The translations under genes and the position numbers were made by a program. Of a DNA stretch of 34,850 nt, positions 18,337 through 25,763 are shown in pieces. The DNA is from Bacteroidota bacterium (GTDB lineage Bacteria > Bacteroidota > Bacteroidia > AKYH767-A > OLB10), in contig JADKFV010000043.1 of NCBI GenBank assembly GCA_016717325.1, positions 1-34,850 of the forward strand. The letters run 5' to 3'. The notes beneath the pieces are model-generated. The model had not been told where the DNA came from. It saw nothing but the letters and a program-made list of their open reading frames with translations, and searched no databases. Numbering within the stretch: the first letter of the stretch is position 1; each line of letters opens with the position of its first letter.

Positions 18337-19830
18337 CTACTCCCTCACAAACCTCCCATACCACACCATTTCCTCCACCTGCAACTTTACAAAATAAAAA
18401 CCACTTGCAAGGCTCTGAACACGTAATGTTTTTGTAAAATCTTTTGCCGTGCTTTTGCCCTCTTGGTGCATTACCTCATTGGCTAACGGTGTGTATATAC
18501 TAAGTGTATAATTACCAAGCGGCACATTGTTTATTTTTATGTTTACTTCATTTGTTGCCGGATTAGGAAAGCATTGCATTAAGCCCCCTTGTAGGGGGTT
18601 GGGGGTATTGGTGAGGACAGATAAAGTATCACAAGGGCTCCCCACCAAAGGCCCTAAATCGTAGTTGATGTAGTTAGGGAAGGCAATGCCAACCCAAGCA
18701 GGGTGTTTGATAATATGTTGCACTACATTGCATGCCACTCCAGTTATATCAGGATTTTTTATAACATGCTGATAACCAATTGCAGAATTAATATAAATTT
18801 TATCATCTGCAGCTAAATACATCGTACTAAATTTTGTGGAGTCACCATCAAAGTAACCATCGTATACAGCAACCGTATCGCGCGAAATATTAAAATCGAC
18901 ATCGGCAGTATCATACTGGTAGATTTGGTCATTAAGATTTGAGCGATAAATTTTATTGCCATTGCCAGAAAAGCAAAAAATTGGCCCCAAGAATAACCAA
19001 GTTGTGTCAACTTGATTATTATAAGTAAATTGACCAGTGCATCTGTCAAAATCAAAAAGCATTAAGTTATTGTTCCAACAAATAGTAGCATACTTTGTTC
19101 CTTGTCTATTGAATATTGAATTATTGCCACTTGCTCTATAAATTGGAAAATTCATACTCTGAAAAAAAGGTCCATAAAACCCGGTAGGGGTATATAGAAA
19201 AGTAATAAAAGTACTGGTATCATCATCTTGTAAAACTATCCAGTAATCTCTTCCATTGGCATGTTTTACTGCTTGAAAGCCATCTCTGCAAATTTCGCTA
19301 TTATATAATATATTGTTCCGCGATACCAAACCACCCAAACCATTGTTCATTGTTTTATCTAGTGTTGTGTACCATGTATTATAACTTGTGAATGTAAGAA
19401 AATTTAGAAAATTCTTGATTTGCCAATCTTTATGAAACAAGAGAATTTCATTTGGATTTGACAATGAGGGTAAGAAAAAAGCACCATTTGCTATTGGTTG
19501 ACCATACGGCCAATTGTTGGTAATACTTGTGTAATCTAAAGTATCGGTACCAGGTATTAAATCTAAATTTTTATTTCCTATTCTAAAACCGTTTGTATAA
19601 AAAATTAATTGGCCAGCACTATCTGCAATTAGGGCAGATACAACGCCCATTAGCAATTCAGACGAGTCTAAATATTGATAGGTGGCTGTTCCATTGTCAT
19701 AATTTGCCAAAATAAAATTTGAATCTATACTTGTATAATTATAACCTAAAAAGGCTAAATTATTTTTGTAGGTTTGTGAATAACACACAATAGAATGAAC
19801 TAATAGAAAATACAAAGTTATTTTTTTCAT
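18337..19830 (-). CDS. T9SS-exported protein, probably beta-propeller-like, function unknown
   Basis: 497 residues, starting MKKITLYFLLVHSIVCYSQ, a clear signal peptide. The body (about 25-400) is rich in short beta-strand blocks (LIFYTNGFRIGN, ILLFHKDWQI, KIYRSNLNDQIYQYDT, DDKIYINSA), the style of WD/YVTN-like propeller proteins common among T9SS cargo. The C-terminus, from MQCFPNPATNEVNIKIN to SGFYFVKLQVEEMVWYGRFV, is a type A sorting domain. Just before it the linker NTPNPLQGGL is encoded by a palindromic repeat (see 18581-18606). A terminator-shaped hairpin lies only 15 bases before the start codon. No enzyme motif seen; the ligand and role are unknown. Confidence 0.75.
   Translation of the reverse strand: MKKITLYFLLVHSIVCYSQTYKNNLAFLGYNYTSIDSNFILANYDNGTATYQYLDSSELLMGVVSALIADSAGQLIFYTNGFRIGNKNLDLIPGTDTLDYTSITNNWPYGQPIANGAFFLPSLSNPNEILLFHKDWQIKNFLNFLTFTSYNTWYTTLDKTMNNGLGGLVSRNNILYNSEICRDGFQAVKHANGRDYWIVLQDDDTSTFITFLYTPTGFYGPFFQSMNFPIYRASGNNSIFNRQGTKYATICWNNNLMLFDFDRCTGQFTYNNQVDTTWLFLGPIFCFSGNGNKIYRSNLNDQIYQYDTADVDFNISRDTVAVYDGYFDGDSTKFSTMYLAADDKIYINSAIGYQHVIKNPDITGVACNVVQHIIKHPAWVGIAFPNYINYDLGPLVGSPCDTLSVLTNTPNPLQGGLMQCFPNPATNEVNIKINNVPLGNYTLSIYTPLANEVMHQEGKSTAKDFTKTLRVQSLASGFYFVKLQVEEMVWYGRFVRE
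18581..18606. repeat. CCCCC-TTGTA-GGGGG palindromic repeat inside a coding region
   Basis: AAGCCCCCTTGTAGGGGGTT (18581-18600), followed by GGGGGT. The five-base arms are perfect. It lies in frame within the T9SS protein and encodes NPLQGGL of the linker before the sorting domain. Similar CCCCCTTTAGGGGG repeats are common in spacers of Bacteroidota genomes (from memory). A shorter-armed relative, CCCTTTAGGG / CCCTAAAGGG, flanks the DUF559 gene at 20426 and 20850. Confidence 0.7.
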
Positions 19831-19844
19831 CTATTATAAAATAA

Positions 19845-19878
19845 AAAAGCGAAGTTGGTCTAACACAACTTCGCTTTT
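19845..19878 (-). terminator. Strong Rho-independent terminator, also just upstream of the next start codon
   Basis: Perfect 13-bp stem AAAAGCGAAGTTG (19845-19857) / CAACTTCGCTTTT (19866-19878) with an 8-base loop. On the minus strand it is followed by a T-rich tract. It ends the T9SS gene that stops at 19887. Its base is only about 15 bases from the start of the next gene (19830), so that gene's leader may contain it. Confidence 0.85.
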
Positions 19879-19886
19879 AGTTCAGA

Positions 19887-20390
19887 TTATTTTAAAATTA
19901 TTATTTTACCCGTAATATCAACGGATGTGCCTTGCAACACGTAGCGATAAATTCCATTTGCATACAAGTTTGTATCTAAAATGTATTGCTGCTTTGCATT
20001 TAATTTTAGCTCTTGAATTTGTTTACCAAAACTATCAAATATCACAAGAATGTCAAATTGCAGATTGCCAAAATTGAAGTTTACAACATCTTTGCTTGGT
20101 ATTGGAAATACATATACCTGCTCATGTTTGCTTACTTGCTCCTTCAAATTTGCATTTGCCAATTTCATGCTAACCCCTTGGCTTAAACAAACTGCGGCAT
20201 CATTGTATGTGATACTTTCATCAAACAATTCTACAATTGGGCGAGCAAGATATACGGCAGGACCACCTATCAGCGGGCATTGTGTGGCAATATCAGTTGC
20301 ATAAATTTGAAATGCAATCAATGAAAATGCAAATATCATTATTGCACTGTGTAACTTTGACGATAATAGACACAAACAAGCATTGTCCAT
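19887..20390 (-). CDS. Short T9SS sorting-domain protein, function unknown
   Basis: I start it at the ATG at 20390 (MDNACLCLLSSKLHSAIMIF, then AFSLIAFQIYA, a plausible signal peptide), giving about 167 residues. The frame is open to 20483, but the extra 31 residues are encoded by the dispersed repeat at 20406-20470 (NELWNPLGLRVREGK) and would put charged residues before the signal peptide. The middle is short (QCPLIGGPAVYLARPIVELF). The C-terminal 75 residues, YVFPIPSKDVVNFNFGNLQF ... LYANGIYRYVLQG, form a type A sorting domain. So almost the whole mature protein is a sorting signal. It may be the remnant of a larger cargo protein whose body was lost when the repeat and DUF559 block arose upstream. 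A strong terminator follows the stop. Confidence 0.6.
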   Translation of the reverse strand: MDNACLCLLSSKLHSAIMIFAFSLIAFQIYATDIATQCPLIGGPAVYLARPIVELFDESITYNDAAVCLSQGVSMKLANANLKEQVSKHEQVYVFPIPSKDVVNFNFGNLQFDILVIFDSFGKQIQELKLNAKQQYILDTNLYANGIYRYVLQGTSVDITGKIIILK

Positions 20391-20405
20391 TAATAGTAAA
20401 TCCGT

Positions 20406-20470
20406 TTTGCCCTCGCGCACCCGTAACCCTAAAGGGTTCCAGAGCTCATTATCATTCTTTGGAAGATTTT
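20406..20470 (+). repeat. DUF559-associated repeat, copy R1
   Basis: TTGCCCTCGCGCACCCGTAA, then CCCTAAAGGG (20426-20435, inside the 14-base palindrome AACCCTAAAGGGTT), then TTCCAGAGCTCATTATCATT. It matches R3 (21005-21070) and R2 (20941-21000) in the same orientation, and R4 (20843-20876) in the opposite one. Confidence 0.75.
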
Positions 20471-20820
20471 TATTTGTTTGCATTTTTTTCTTGTTTTAGT
20501 TTTATCTTCTCTACTATTGTTTGCAAAACAATTTCAATATTATTTTCAACATCTTCATTTGTAAAACGAATTACTTCTATGCCTATATTTTGTAATTCCT
20601 CCGTTCTTGCTTTATCTTTTTCAATAACAAGTTTCAAAGCATGACAATAGAAATCGGCAATAAAAATATCAATAGGATGCTGAGGTTTGAATCTTACACC
20701 AAGTTTATTTTCTTTAAGATTTTCCCACAATGTTTTTTCACTCACGGTCATACTGTTACGAAGCATTTGCGCTTTGATAAACAAATCCGGTGATGCATTA
20801 TAAAACATTTTTCTTTCCAT
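20470..20820 (-). CDS. DUF559 (Vsr-like) endonuclease-family protein with active-site segment missing
   Basis: 116 residues from the ATG at 20820. The N-terminus (NASPDLFIKAQMLRNSMTVS, EKTLWENLKENKLG) and the core strand RFKPQHPIDIFIADFYCHAL (residues about 43-62) match the DUF559 family, relatives of very-short-patch-repair endonucleases with a PD-(D/E)xK-like fold. In the family the strand LVIE is followed by xDGxxH and about ten residues before the D-x-x-R-T helix. Here E67 is followed directly by KDKARTEELQ, so the DG..H segment is absent without loss of frame. Catalysis is therefore doubtful. The gene sits between copies R1 and R4 of an inverted palindromic repeat. Its tail overlaps the extended frame of the T9SS gene by 14 bases. 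Confidence 0.8.
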   Translation of the reverse strand: MERKMFYNASPDLFIKAQMLRNSMTVSEKTLWENLKENKLGVRFKPQHPIDIFIADFYCHALKLVIEKDKARTEELQNIGIEVIRFTNEDVENNIEIVLQTIVEKIKLKQEKNANK

Positions 20821-20842
20821 TGATAAGCTACTTCTTTTATAC

Positions 20843-20876
20843 GGCTGCGCCCTTTAGGGCCACGGGTGAGCGCAGG
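20843..20876 (-). repeat. DUF559-associated repeat, inverted copy R4
   Basis: On the minus strand CTGCGCTCACCCGTGGCCCT, then AAAGGGCGCAG. This aligns with R1 on the plus strand (CTCGCGCACCCGTAACCCTA, then AAGGG): both share GCGC, CACCCGT and CCCTAAAGGG in order. R4 also forms its own hairpin: CTGCGC (20845-20850) pairs with GCGCAG (20870-20875). It lies 23 bases upstream of the DUF559 start. Confidence 0.65.
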
Positions 20877-20940
20877 CAGTTGAGTATTAATTGCTCTAAA
20901 TTAACACTTTTATCTTGAAATAATTAAATTTTAATTCATG

Positions 20941-21070
20941 CTGCCTTGTGCACGTGTAATCCAAAAGGGTGCCATCAGTCATTATCGTTTTGTGGTAAAT
21001 TCGGCTTGTCCTCGCGCACCAGTATCAGTAATGATTGCCATGCTCCATTATTGTTTAGCATTTTTATTTT
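20941..21070 (+). repeat. DUF559-associated repeat, tandem direct copies R2 and R3
   Basis: R2 (20941-21000): CTTGTGCACGTGTAATCCAA, AAGGGTGCCATCAGTCATTA, then TCGTTTTGTGG. R3 (21005-21070): CTTGTCCTCGCGCACCAGTA, TCAGTAATGATTGCCATGCT, then CCATTATTGTTTAGC and ATTTTTATTTTC. R3 shares CCTCGCGCACC and ATTTTTATTT with R1. R2 and R3 are diverged tandem copies. The rest of 20821-21207 holds only the upstream region of the bisphosphatase gene. Confidence 0.6.
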
Positions 21071-21207
21071 CCCATCGTTTATTATAATTCAATTGATTTT
21101 CGTATTTCGAATAAAATAAATTAAGTTTGTGGGGTTGGTGTAATTTGAAAATAATACTTTGGCACCGCATAAACCTTTATCCATTTATAGTTTAAAAAAA
21201 ATCAATT

Positions 21208-22236
21208 ATGATAAAAACATTGAGAAGCGTACGAACATTAGGGCAATTTATAATTGAGCGTCAGGCCGATTTTCCTTATGCCAAAGGCGAGTTGTCGCGC
21301 TTGTTGCGTGACATTGGTATAGCAGCAAAAATAGTAAACCGCGAAGTAAACAAAGCCGGATTGATGGATATACTTGGCGATTTGGGCACAAGCAATATTC
21401 AAGGTGAAGATCAAAAAAAACTGGATGTGTATGCCAACGAACAATTTATTTCGGCACTGCAATCGGGTGGTGAGTGTTGTGCAATTGCATCAGAAGAAAA
21501 TGATGACATAGTTCATATCGATAACGAAGTATCGAAAAATGCTAAGTATGTGGTTGCTATTGATCCACTTGATGGATCATCCAATATTGATGTAAATGTT
21601 TCTATCGGCACAGTGTTTAGTATTTACAGGCGCATATCATTAAGCGGACCTGCCACTATGAATGATTTTTTGCAAAAAGGAACCGATCAGGTAGCTGCAG
21701 GATATATAACTTATGGCTCATCTACAATGCTTGTGTATACTACGGGCAAAGGCGTAAATGGTTTTACACTCGATCCATCAATTGGCGAATTTTGTTTATC
21801 GCATCCCGATATGATGTCGCCCAATGATGGAAAAATTTATTCGATAAATGAAGGCAACTATGTGCACTTTCCCGAAGGTGTAAAAAAATATATTAAGTAT
21901 TGTCAGGTAGAGGATGATGCGAGTTCGCGGCCATATTCTTCAAGGTATATTGGTTCGCTTGTAAGCGATTTTCACCGTAATTTGATAAAAGGGGGTATTT
22001 ATGTTTATCCATCCACATACAAATCGCCAAAAGGAAAATTGCGTTTATTGTATGAATGCAATCCATTGGCAATGATTGTAGAACAATCCGGAGGCCGCGC
22101 CACCGATGGGTTTATGCGTATTCTCGAAATACAGCCAAAATCATTACATCAACGTACACCACTTTTTATTGGTTCGCTCAATATGGTAAACAAGGCCGAA
22201 GAGTTTATGCTTAAATATTCTGCACCAGAGTCTTAA
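21208..22236 (+). CDS. fbp: Class 1 fructose-1,6-bisphosphatase
   Basis: Removes the 1-phosphate from fructose-1,6-bisphosphate in gluconeogenesis, in the cytoplasm. The 342 residues match the class 1 family. Metal ligands appear in SEEND (E96-E97) and DPLDGSSNID (119-128, with D119 and D122). Substrate residues are in YSINEGNY (211-218) and SRYIGSLVSDFHRNLIKGG (245-263). The last metal Glu is E283 in LLYECNPLAM. SGGRA (294-298) is also family-typical. The gene is intact. It is followed after 60 bases by the DUF2851 gene in the same direction, so the two may share a transcript. Class 1 identity is secure. Confidence 0.95.
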   Translation: MIKTLRSVRTLGQFIIERQADFPYAKGELSRLLRDIGIAAKIVNREVNKAGLMDILGDLGTSNIQGEDQKKLDVYANEQFISALQSGGECCAIASEENDDIVHIDNEVSKNAKYVVAIDPLDGSSNIDVNVSIGTVFSIYRRISLSGPATMNDFLQKGTDQVAAGYITYGSSTMLVYTTGKGVNGFTLDPSIGEFCLSHPDMMSPNDGKIYSINEGNYVHFPEGVKKYIKYCQVEDDASSRPYSSRYIGSLVSDFHRNLIKGGIYVYPSTYKSPKGKLRLLYECNPLAMIVEQSGGRATDGFMRILEIQPKSLHQRTPLFIGSLNMVNKAEEFMLKYSAPES

Positions 22237-22296
22237 ATAATTTTTTACCGGGTAACTTATTGCTCTTGAACATGTGTTTTCATTTTTAATTTAGCC

Positions 22297-23556
22297 ATGA
22301 CCGAACAATTTTTACACTACATATGGAAGTATAGGTTATTCGACCATCGTAACCTGATAACAACCAAAGGCGAAGTGGTTGAAGTTAAAAATCCCGGTAT
22401 TCACAATCAGGATGCAGGCCCCGATTTTAGTCATGCCAAGGTGCGTATACATGGTACGTTATGGGCTGGTAATGTTGAGTTGCATTTGTTTACTTCGCAA
22501 TGGATGCAGCATGGGCATCAAAATAATGAAGCTTACGATAACGTAATTTTGCACGTAGTGTATGAGCACGATGCAGATAATGATGACGGCATTCCGGTTT
22601 TGGAATTGAGGCATCACATATCATCAGATATATTGCTCAACTATGAGCGCATGATGCTTATAAAAGATGGTTTGCCTTGCAGCAATCATTTGCCGGTGAT
22701 TGATGATTTTACCGCATCCAACTGGCTCGAACGAATGCTGATAGAACGCATAGAAGACAAAACAAAAGTTATTGATGAATCACTAAAACAAAATTCCAAT
22801 AACTGGGAACAAACATTCTATCATTTACTGGCACGTAATTTTGGTTTCAAAACCAATGCTTTACCTTTCGAGTTGTTGGCAAAAAACACACCGGTGGAAT
22901 ACCTGGCTAAACACAAAGATCAACTGTTACAAATTGAAGCCATGCTGTTTGGGAATGCCGGATTATTGCCTGTCAATCCAATTAATGAATACGAAGCAAA
23001 TTTGGCCCGAGAATACAATTTACTAAAAAATAAATTCAATTCAATAAGCACAAATAAAAGCCTCTGGAAATTTTTGCGTATGCGCCCGTTTAATTTCCCT
23101 ACGGTGCGCATTGCTCAGTTTGCTGCACTCATACATAAGAGCGCACATTTATTTTCGAAAATAATTGATGTAAAAAATCTTAAAGAAATTCATCAGCTTT
23201 TCGATGTGCATGCTTCGCAATATTGGGATGAACATTATCATTTTGGTAAAAAGGCCGATGTGCAAAAAAAACATTTGGGCACCGATGCAATAAATAACAT
23301 TACTATAAACACCATCGTACCTTTGCTTTTTTATTATGGAAAAATAAAAGACAGCGAACGGCATGTAAAGTTGTCGTTAAAGTTGTTGGAAGAAATTCCG
23401 GCAGAGCGTAATAATATCACAAAAAAGTTTTTAACTTTGAACGTGCAAAACGATAAGGCATCTATTTCTCAGGCGTTTATTCAATTGCATAATAATTATT
23501 GCATGCATAAGAAATGTTTGCAATGTGCTATAGGACTTAAAATAATGAAGCAATGA
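22297..23556 (+). CDS. DUF2851 family protein
   Basis: 419 residues starting MTEQFLHYIWKYRLFD, with the family-defining block GIHNQDAGPDFSHAKVRI, WAGNVELHLFTSQWMQHGH and DNVILHVVYEHD (residues about 35-92), and a Cys-rich end (MHKKCLQCAIG). It has no signal peptide and is predicted cytoplasmic. DUF2851 is confined largely to Bacteroidota and has no established function. The N-terminal part, with conserved D/E/H residues (DAGPDF, GNVELH), has the look of a nuclease-like core, but that is my inference. Its stop overlaps the start of the PspC gene (ATGA), so the two are translationally coupled. Confidence 0.88.
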   Translation: MTEQFLHYIWKYRLFDHRNLITTKGEVVEVKNPGIHNQDAGPDFSHAKVRIHGTLWAGNVELHLFTSQWMQHGHQNNEAYDNVILHVVYEHDADNDDGIPVLELRHHISSDILLNYERMMLIKDGLPCSNHLPVIDDFTASNWLERMLIERIEDKTKVIDESLKQNSNNWEQTFYHLLARNFGFKTNALPFELLAKNTPVEYLAKHKDQLLQIEAMLFGNAGLLPVNPINEYEANLAREYNLLKNKFNSISTNKSLWKFLRMRPFNFPTVRIAQFAALIHKSAHLFSKIIDVKNLKEIHQLFDVHASQYWDEHYHFGKKADVQKKHLGTDAINNITINTIVPLLFYYGKIKDSERHVKLSLKLLEEIPAERNNITKKFLTLNVQNDKASISQAFIQLHNNYCMHKKCLQCAIGLKIMKQ

Positions 23557-23783
23557 ACAGCATTACCGAGCATATAAAAACATACATGGAACGTCATGCA
23601 TATGGTGTATGTGATTGGTTGGGCAAGCGTATGAACATTCGCTCGGCACGCATACGTATGTTTTTTATTTATGCTTCTTTTCTCACTATTGGTTCGCCTA
23701 TTATTATTTATTTGGTGCTGGCGTTTTGGCTCGACTTACGCAAATTGATGCAACGGCAGCGGGGAAGTGTGTGGGACCTATAA
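23553..23783 (+). CDS. PspC-domain small membrane protein
   Basis: 76 residues. The PspC domain shows GVCDWLGKRMNIRSARIRMF (residues about 18-37), then a transmembrane helix, FIYASFLTIGSPIIIYLVLA, and a short basic tail. In Proteobacteria PspC is a membrane regulator of the envelope-stress response; stand-alone Bacteroidota versions are mostly uncharacterised. The start codon overlaps the DUF2851 stop by 4 bases (ATGA). The conserved pairing with DUF2851 suggests a linked function, which remains unknown. Confidence 0.85.
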   Translation: MNSITEHIKTYMERHAYGVCDWLGKRMNIRSARIRMFFIYASFLTIGSPIIIYLVLAFWLDLRKLMQRQRGSVWDL

Positions 23784-23824
23784 AATCAATTTCAAAATAG
23801 AAGAATACCCGTTTTTTCTAATAC

Positions 23825-23854
23825 AAAAAAAAGCCCCACTTGATAGGTGAGGCT
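23825..23854 (-). terminator. Terminator for hemD, shared with the convergent PspC gene
   Basis: Imperfect stem AGCC-C-CACTT (23832-23841) / AGGTG-A-GGCT (23845-23854), loop GAT. On the minus strand it is followed by a run of T, so it mainly ends the hemD transcript, whose stop is at 23875. Confidence 0.65.
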
Positions 23855-23874
23855 AAATTGAATCTTTCAAAAAT

Positions 23875-24642
23875 TTACTTGTTTACTTTTTTAATGTATT
23901 GCTCTATGGCCATTGTCATGGAGGGTGCATCGGGCACAGGGGCTTTTACATCGAGGCGAAGGCCTGCATCAATTACCGATTGCGATGTGGTAGTTCCAAA
24001 AGCTGCAATGCGTGTTTCTTTTTGTTTGAACTTTGGAAAGTTTTTAAACAATGATGTAATTCCCGAAGGGCTAAAAAATACAATCATATCATAATTCACT
24101 TCGGCCAAATCCGATAAGTCGCTACAAACGGTTTTATAAATCACCGCCTTGGTATACTCTATATCATTATCCTTTAGTACTTCGGTAATTTCTTGTTTTG
24201 CAATATCGCTACAAGGTACAAGAAACTTTTCGGTTTTATGTTTTTTTATCACATCCATCAAATCGTAAATAGATTGCTTGCCAAAAAATATTCTGCGTTT
24301 GCGGTATTGAATATATTTTTGAAGGTAATATGCAGTAGATTCCGAAATGCAGAAATATTTGAAACGTTCAACATCAGTAATGCGCATGCTGGTGCACATA
24401 CGGAAGAAATGATCGGCAGCATGGCGACTGGTAAGTACAATGGCCGTGTGGTCATTAATGTTTACTTTTTGTGTGCGAAAATCGCGGCCTTCTAAACCTT
24501 CCACATGTATAAAAGGCCTGAAATCTATTTTTAAGTTATATTTCTTGGCTAAGTCAAAATAAGGACTCTTGTCTGTGTCCGGTTGCGGCTGTGTTACAAG
24601 AATACTTTTTACTTTTGATGTAATTGCTTTTGTTAACGTCAT
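23875..24642 (-). CDS. hemD: Uroporphyrinogen-III synthase
   Basis: Closes hydroxymethylbilane to uroporphyrinogen III in haem synthesis. The 255 residues have the two-lobed HemD pattern of Bacteroidota: KSILVTQPQPD (residues about 12-22), AIVLTSRHAADHFFRMC (middle of lobe 1), YFCISESTAYYLQKYIQYRK, and in lobe 2 VPCSDIAKQEITEVLKDN, YDMIVFFSPSGITSLFKNFP (near 185-204) and RIAAFGTTTSQSVIDAGLRL. HemD is poorly conserved overall, but these strand-helix blocks and the DUF4271 neighbour upstream make it firm. Start at the Met at 24642, about 43 bases after the end of DUF4271 in the same direction, so probably one operon. Confidence 0.88.
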   Translation of the reverse strand: MTLTKAITSKVKSILVTQPQPDTDKSPYFDLAKKYNLKIDFRPFIHVEGLEGRDFRTQKVNINDHTAIVLTSRHAADHFFRMCTSMRITDVERFKYFCISESTAYYLQKYIQYRKRRIFFGKQSIYDLMDVIKKHKTEKFLVPCSDIAKQEITEVLKDNDIEYTKAVIYKTVCSDLSDLAEVNYDMIVFFSPSGITSLFKNFPKFKQKETRIAAFGTTTSQSVIDAGLRLDVKAPVPDAPSMTMAIEQYIKKVNK

Positions 24643-24685
24643 ACTTTTCTGGAGGCGAAACTGCTAAAACTTTAATTAAGTAAAT

Positions 24686-25599
24686 TTATATAACCGATGC
24701 CAGCCTGGCTATTATCATGATTGGCAAAATTTCGAAAGCGCAAAGATAGAGAATTAAGTAATAAAAAGAAAATTCGGGAAGTCCAATCCAAATCTGTACA
24801 GTTTTTACCGTTCTGTATCCAAACATTATAATTGCTAGCAATACCGATGCCAATACTAAATATGGAACATATTGATGGCCAACGTAAGAAATAAGAATGA
24901 GCAGCGGTAACAGTAGTAATCCCAATATGATATTAACCAGAAATAGATTGTAAATATAGGTGGCTGCCGGTTTATCCATTTTAAAGAGAATGCCCAATGC
25001 CTTTACAAAAAACATTTTGGCCGAGTAAGCAATAGAAACCATTACTGCAAAAAAATAAACTTTACAAATCCTTTTCCCATCCACTCGGGTTTTATTAAGT
25101 AATATTCGCTTACCCTGTATATAAACAATGCCATTACAATATATGAAACTACATTGAGCACAACAGTAGCACGTTGAACAAGCATGTTTTCTTCGCGCAC
25201 CACTTGATTGGCAGTGGTGCTGCTATAAAAAGATTTTATCAGTTGTTCGAAAACGCGGGCGTAATAAACTTTTATGATGGTGATAAAAACTACTATTACC
25301 AATAATACAACCGTATACCAATCGGGAGTTGGTTCGGTACGAGTGCGGGTGAAATATACCTTCGGTTGCAAATGGTGGGTTTCGAAAAACTGAGTGTAAT
25401 TGTCAGCTTTTACAACCGTAGCGCTATCGAATTTGATTGCCTCAACAGTATTGGTACTTGTATCGTTAACGATATTGGCAACCGTTGAATCAATTATTTG
25501 ACTCGTAGTTTTTTTTGCAATAACTTTTTCCAGAGTGTCTTCCACTTTGGGTTCTATTATTTGCTCTAATATTGTTGTGTCTTTTTGTTGGCTTTTCAT
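24686..25599 (-). CDS. DUF4271 membrane protein, single frameshift
   Basis: The frame before the break starts MKSQQKDTTILEQIIEPK at 25599, has a Thr/Val-rich soluble stretch, then transmembrane helices (WYTVVLLVIVVFITIIKVYY, NVVSYIVMALFIY) and KGFVKFIF. The second frame continues FFAVMVSIAYSAKMFFVKAL, LFLVNIILGLLLLPLLILIS and ends at 24686. The break is in a run of seven T on the coding strand (25049-25055); eight would join KGFVKFIF to FAVMVSIAYS. The repaired length is about 304 residues. I prefer the Met at 25599 over 25611 because a -7 element overlaps the latter. DUF4271 regularly lies beside hemD in Bacteroidota; its function is not known. Confidence 0.8.
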
Positions 25600-25608
25600 T
25601 ATCAGGTG

Positions 25609-25616
25609 CAAAAATA
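25609..25616 (-). promoter_or_regulatory. -7 promoter element of the DUF4271-hemD operon
   Basis: On the minus strand TATTTTTG fits TAnnTTTG. It is only 9 bases before the start at 25599, so the transcript would have a leader of just a few bases. Confidence 0.45.
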
Positions 25617-25763
25617 CACAGGTTTTGCCATTATTGATTTAATGCAAATATTATTTTTACAAAAACAATGATGCCACTGTATCACCATAAATATTTCTCC
25701 TGTAAATATTATTGTTCAAATTTTATTTATCATCACCCTCTAAAATATTAATTCAATTTCGTT

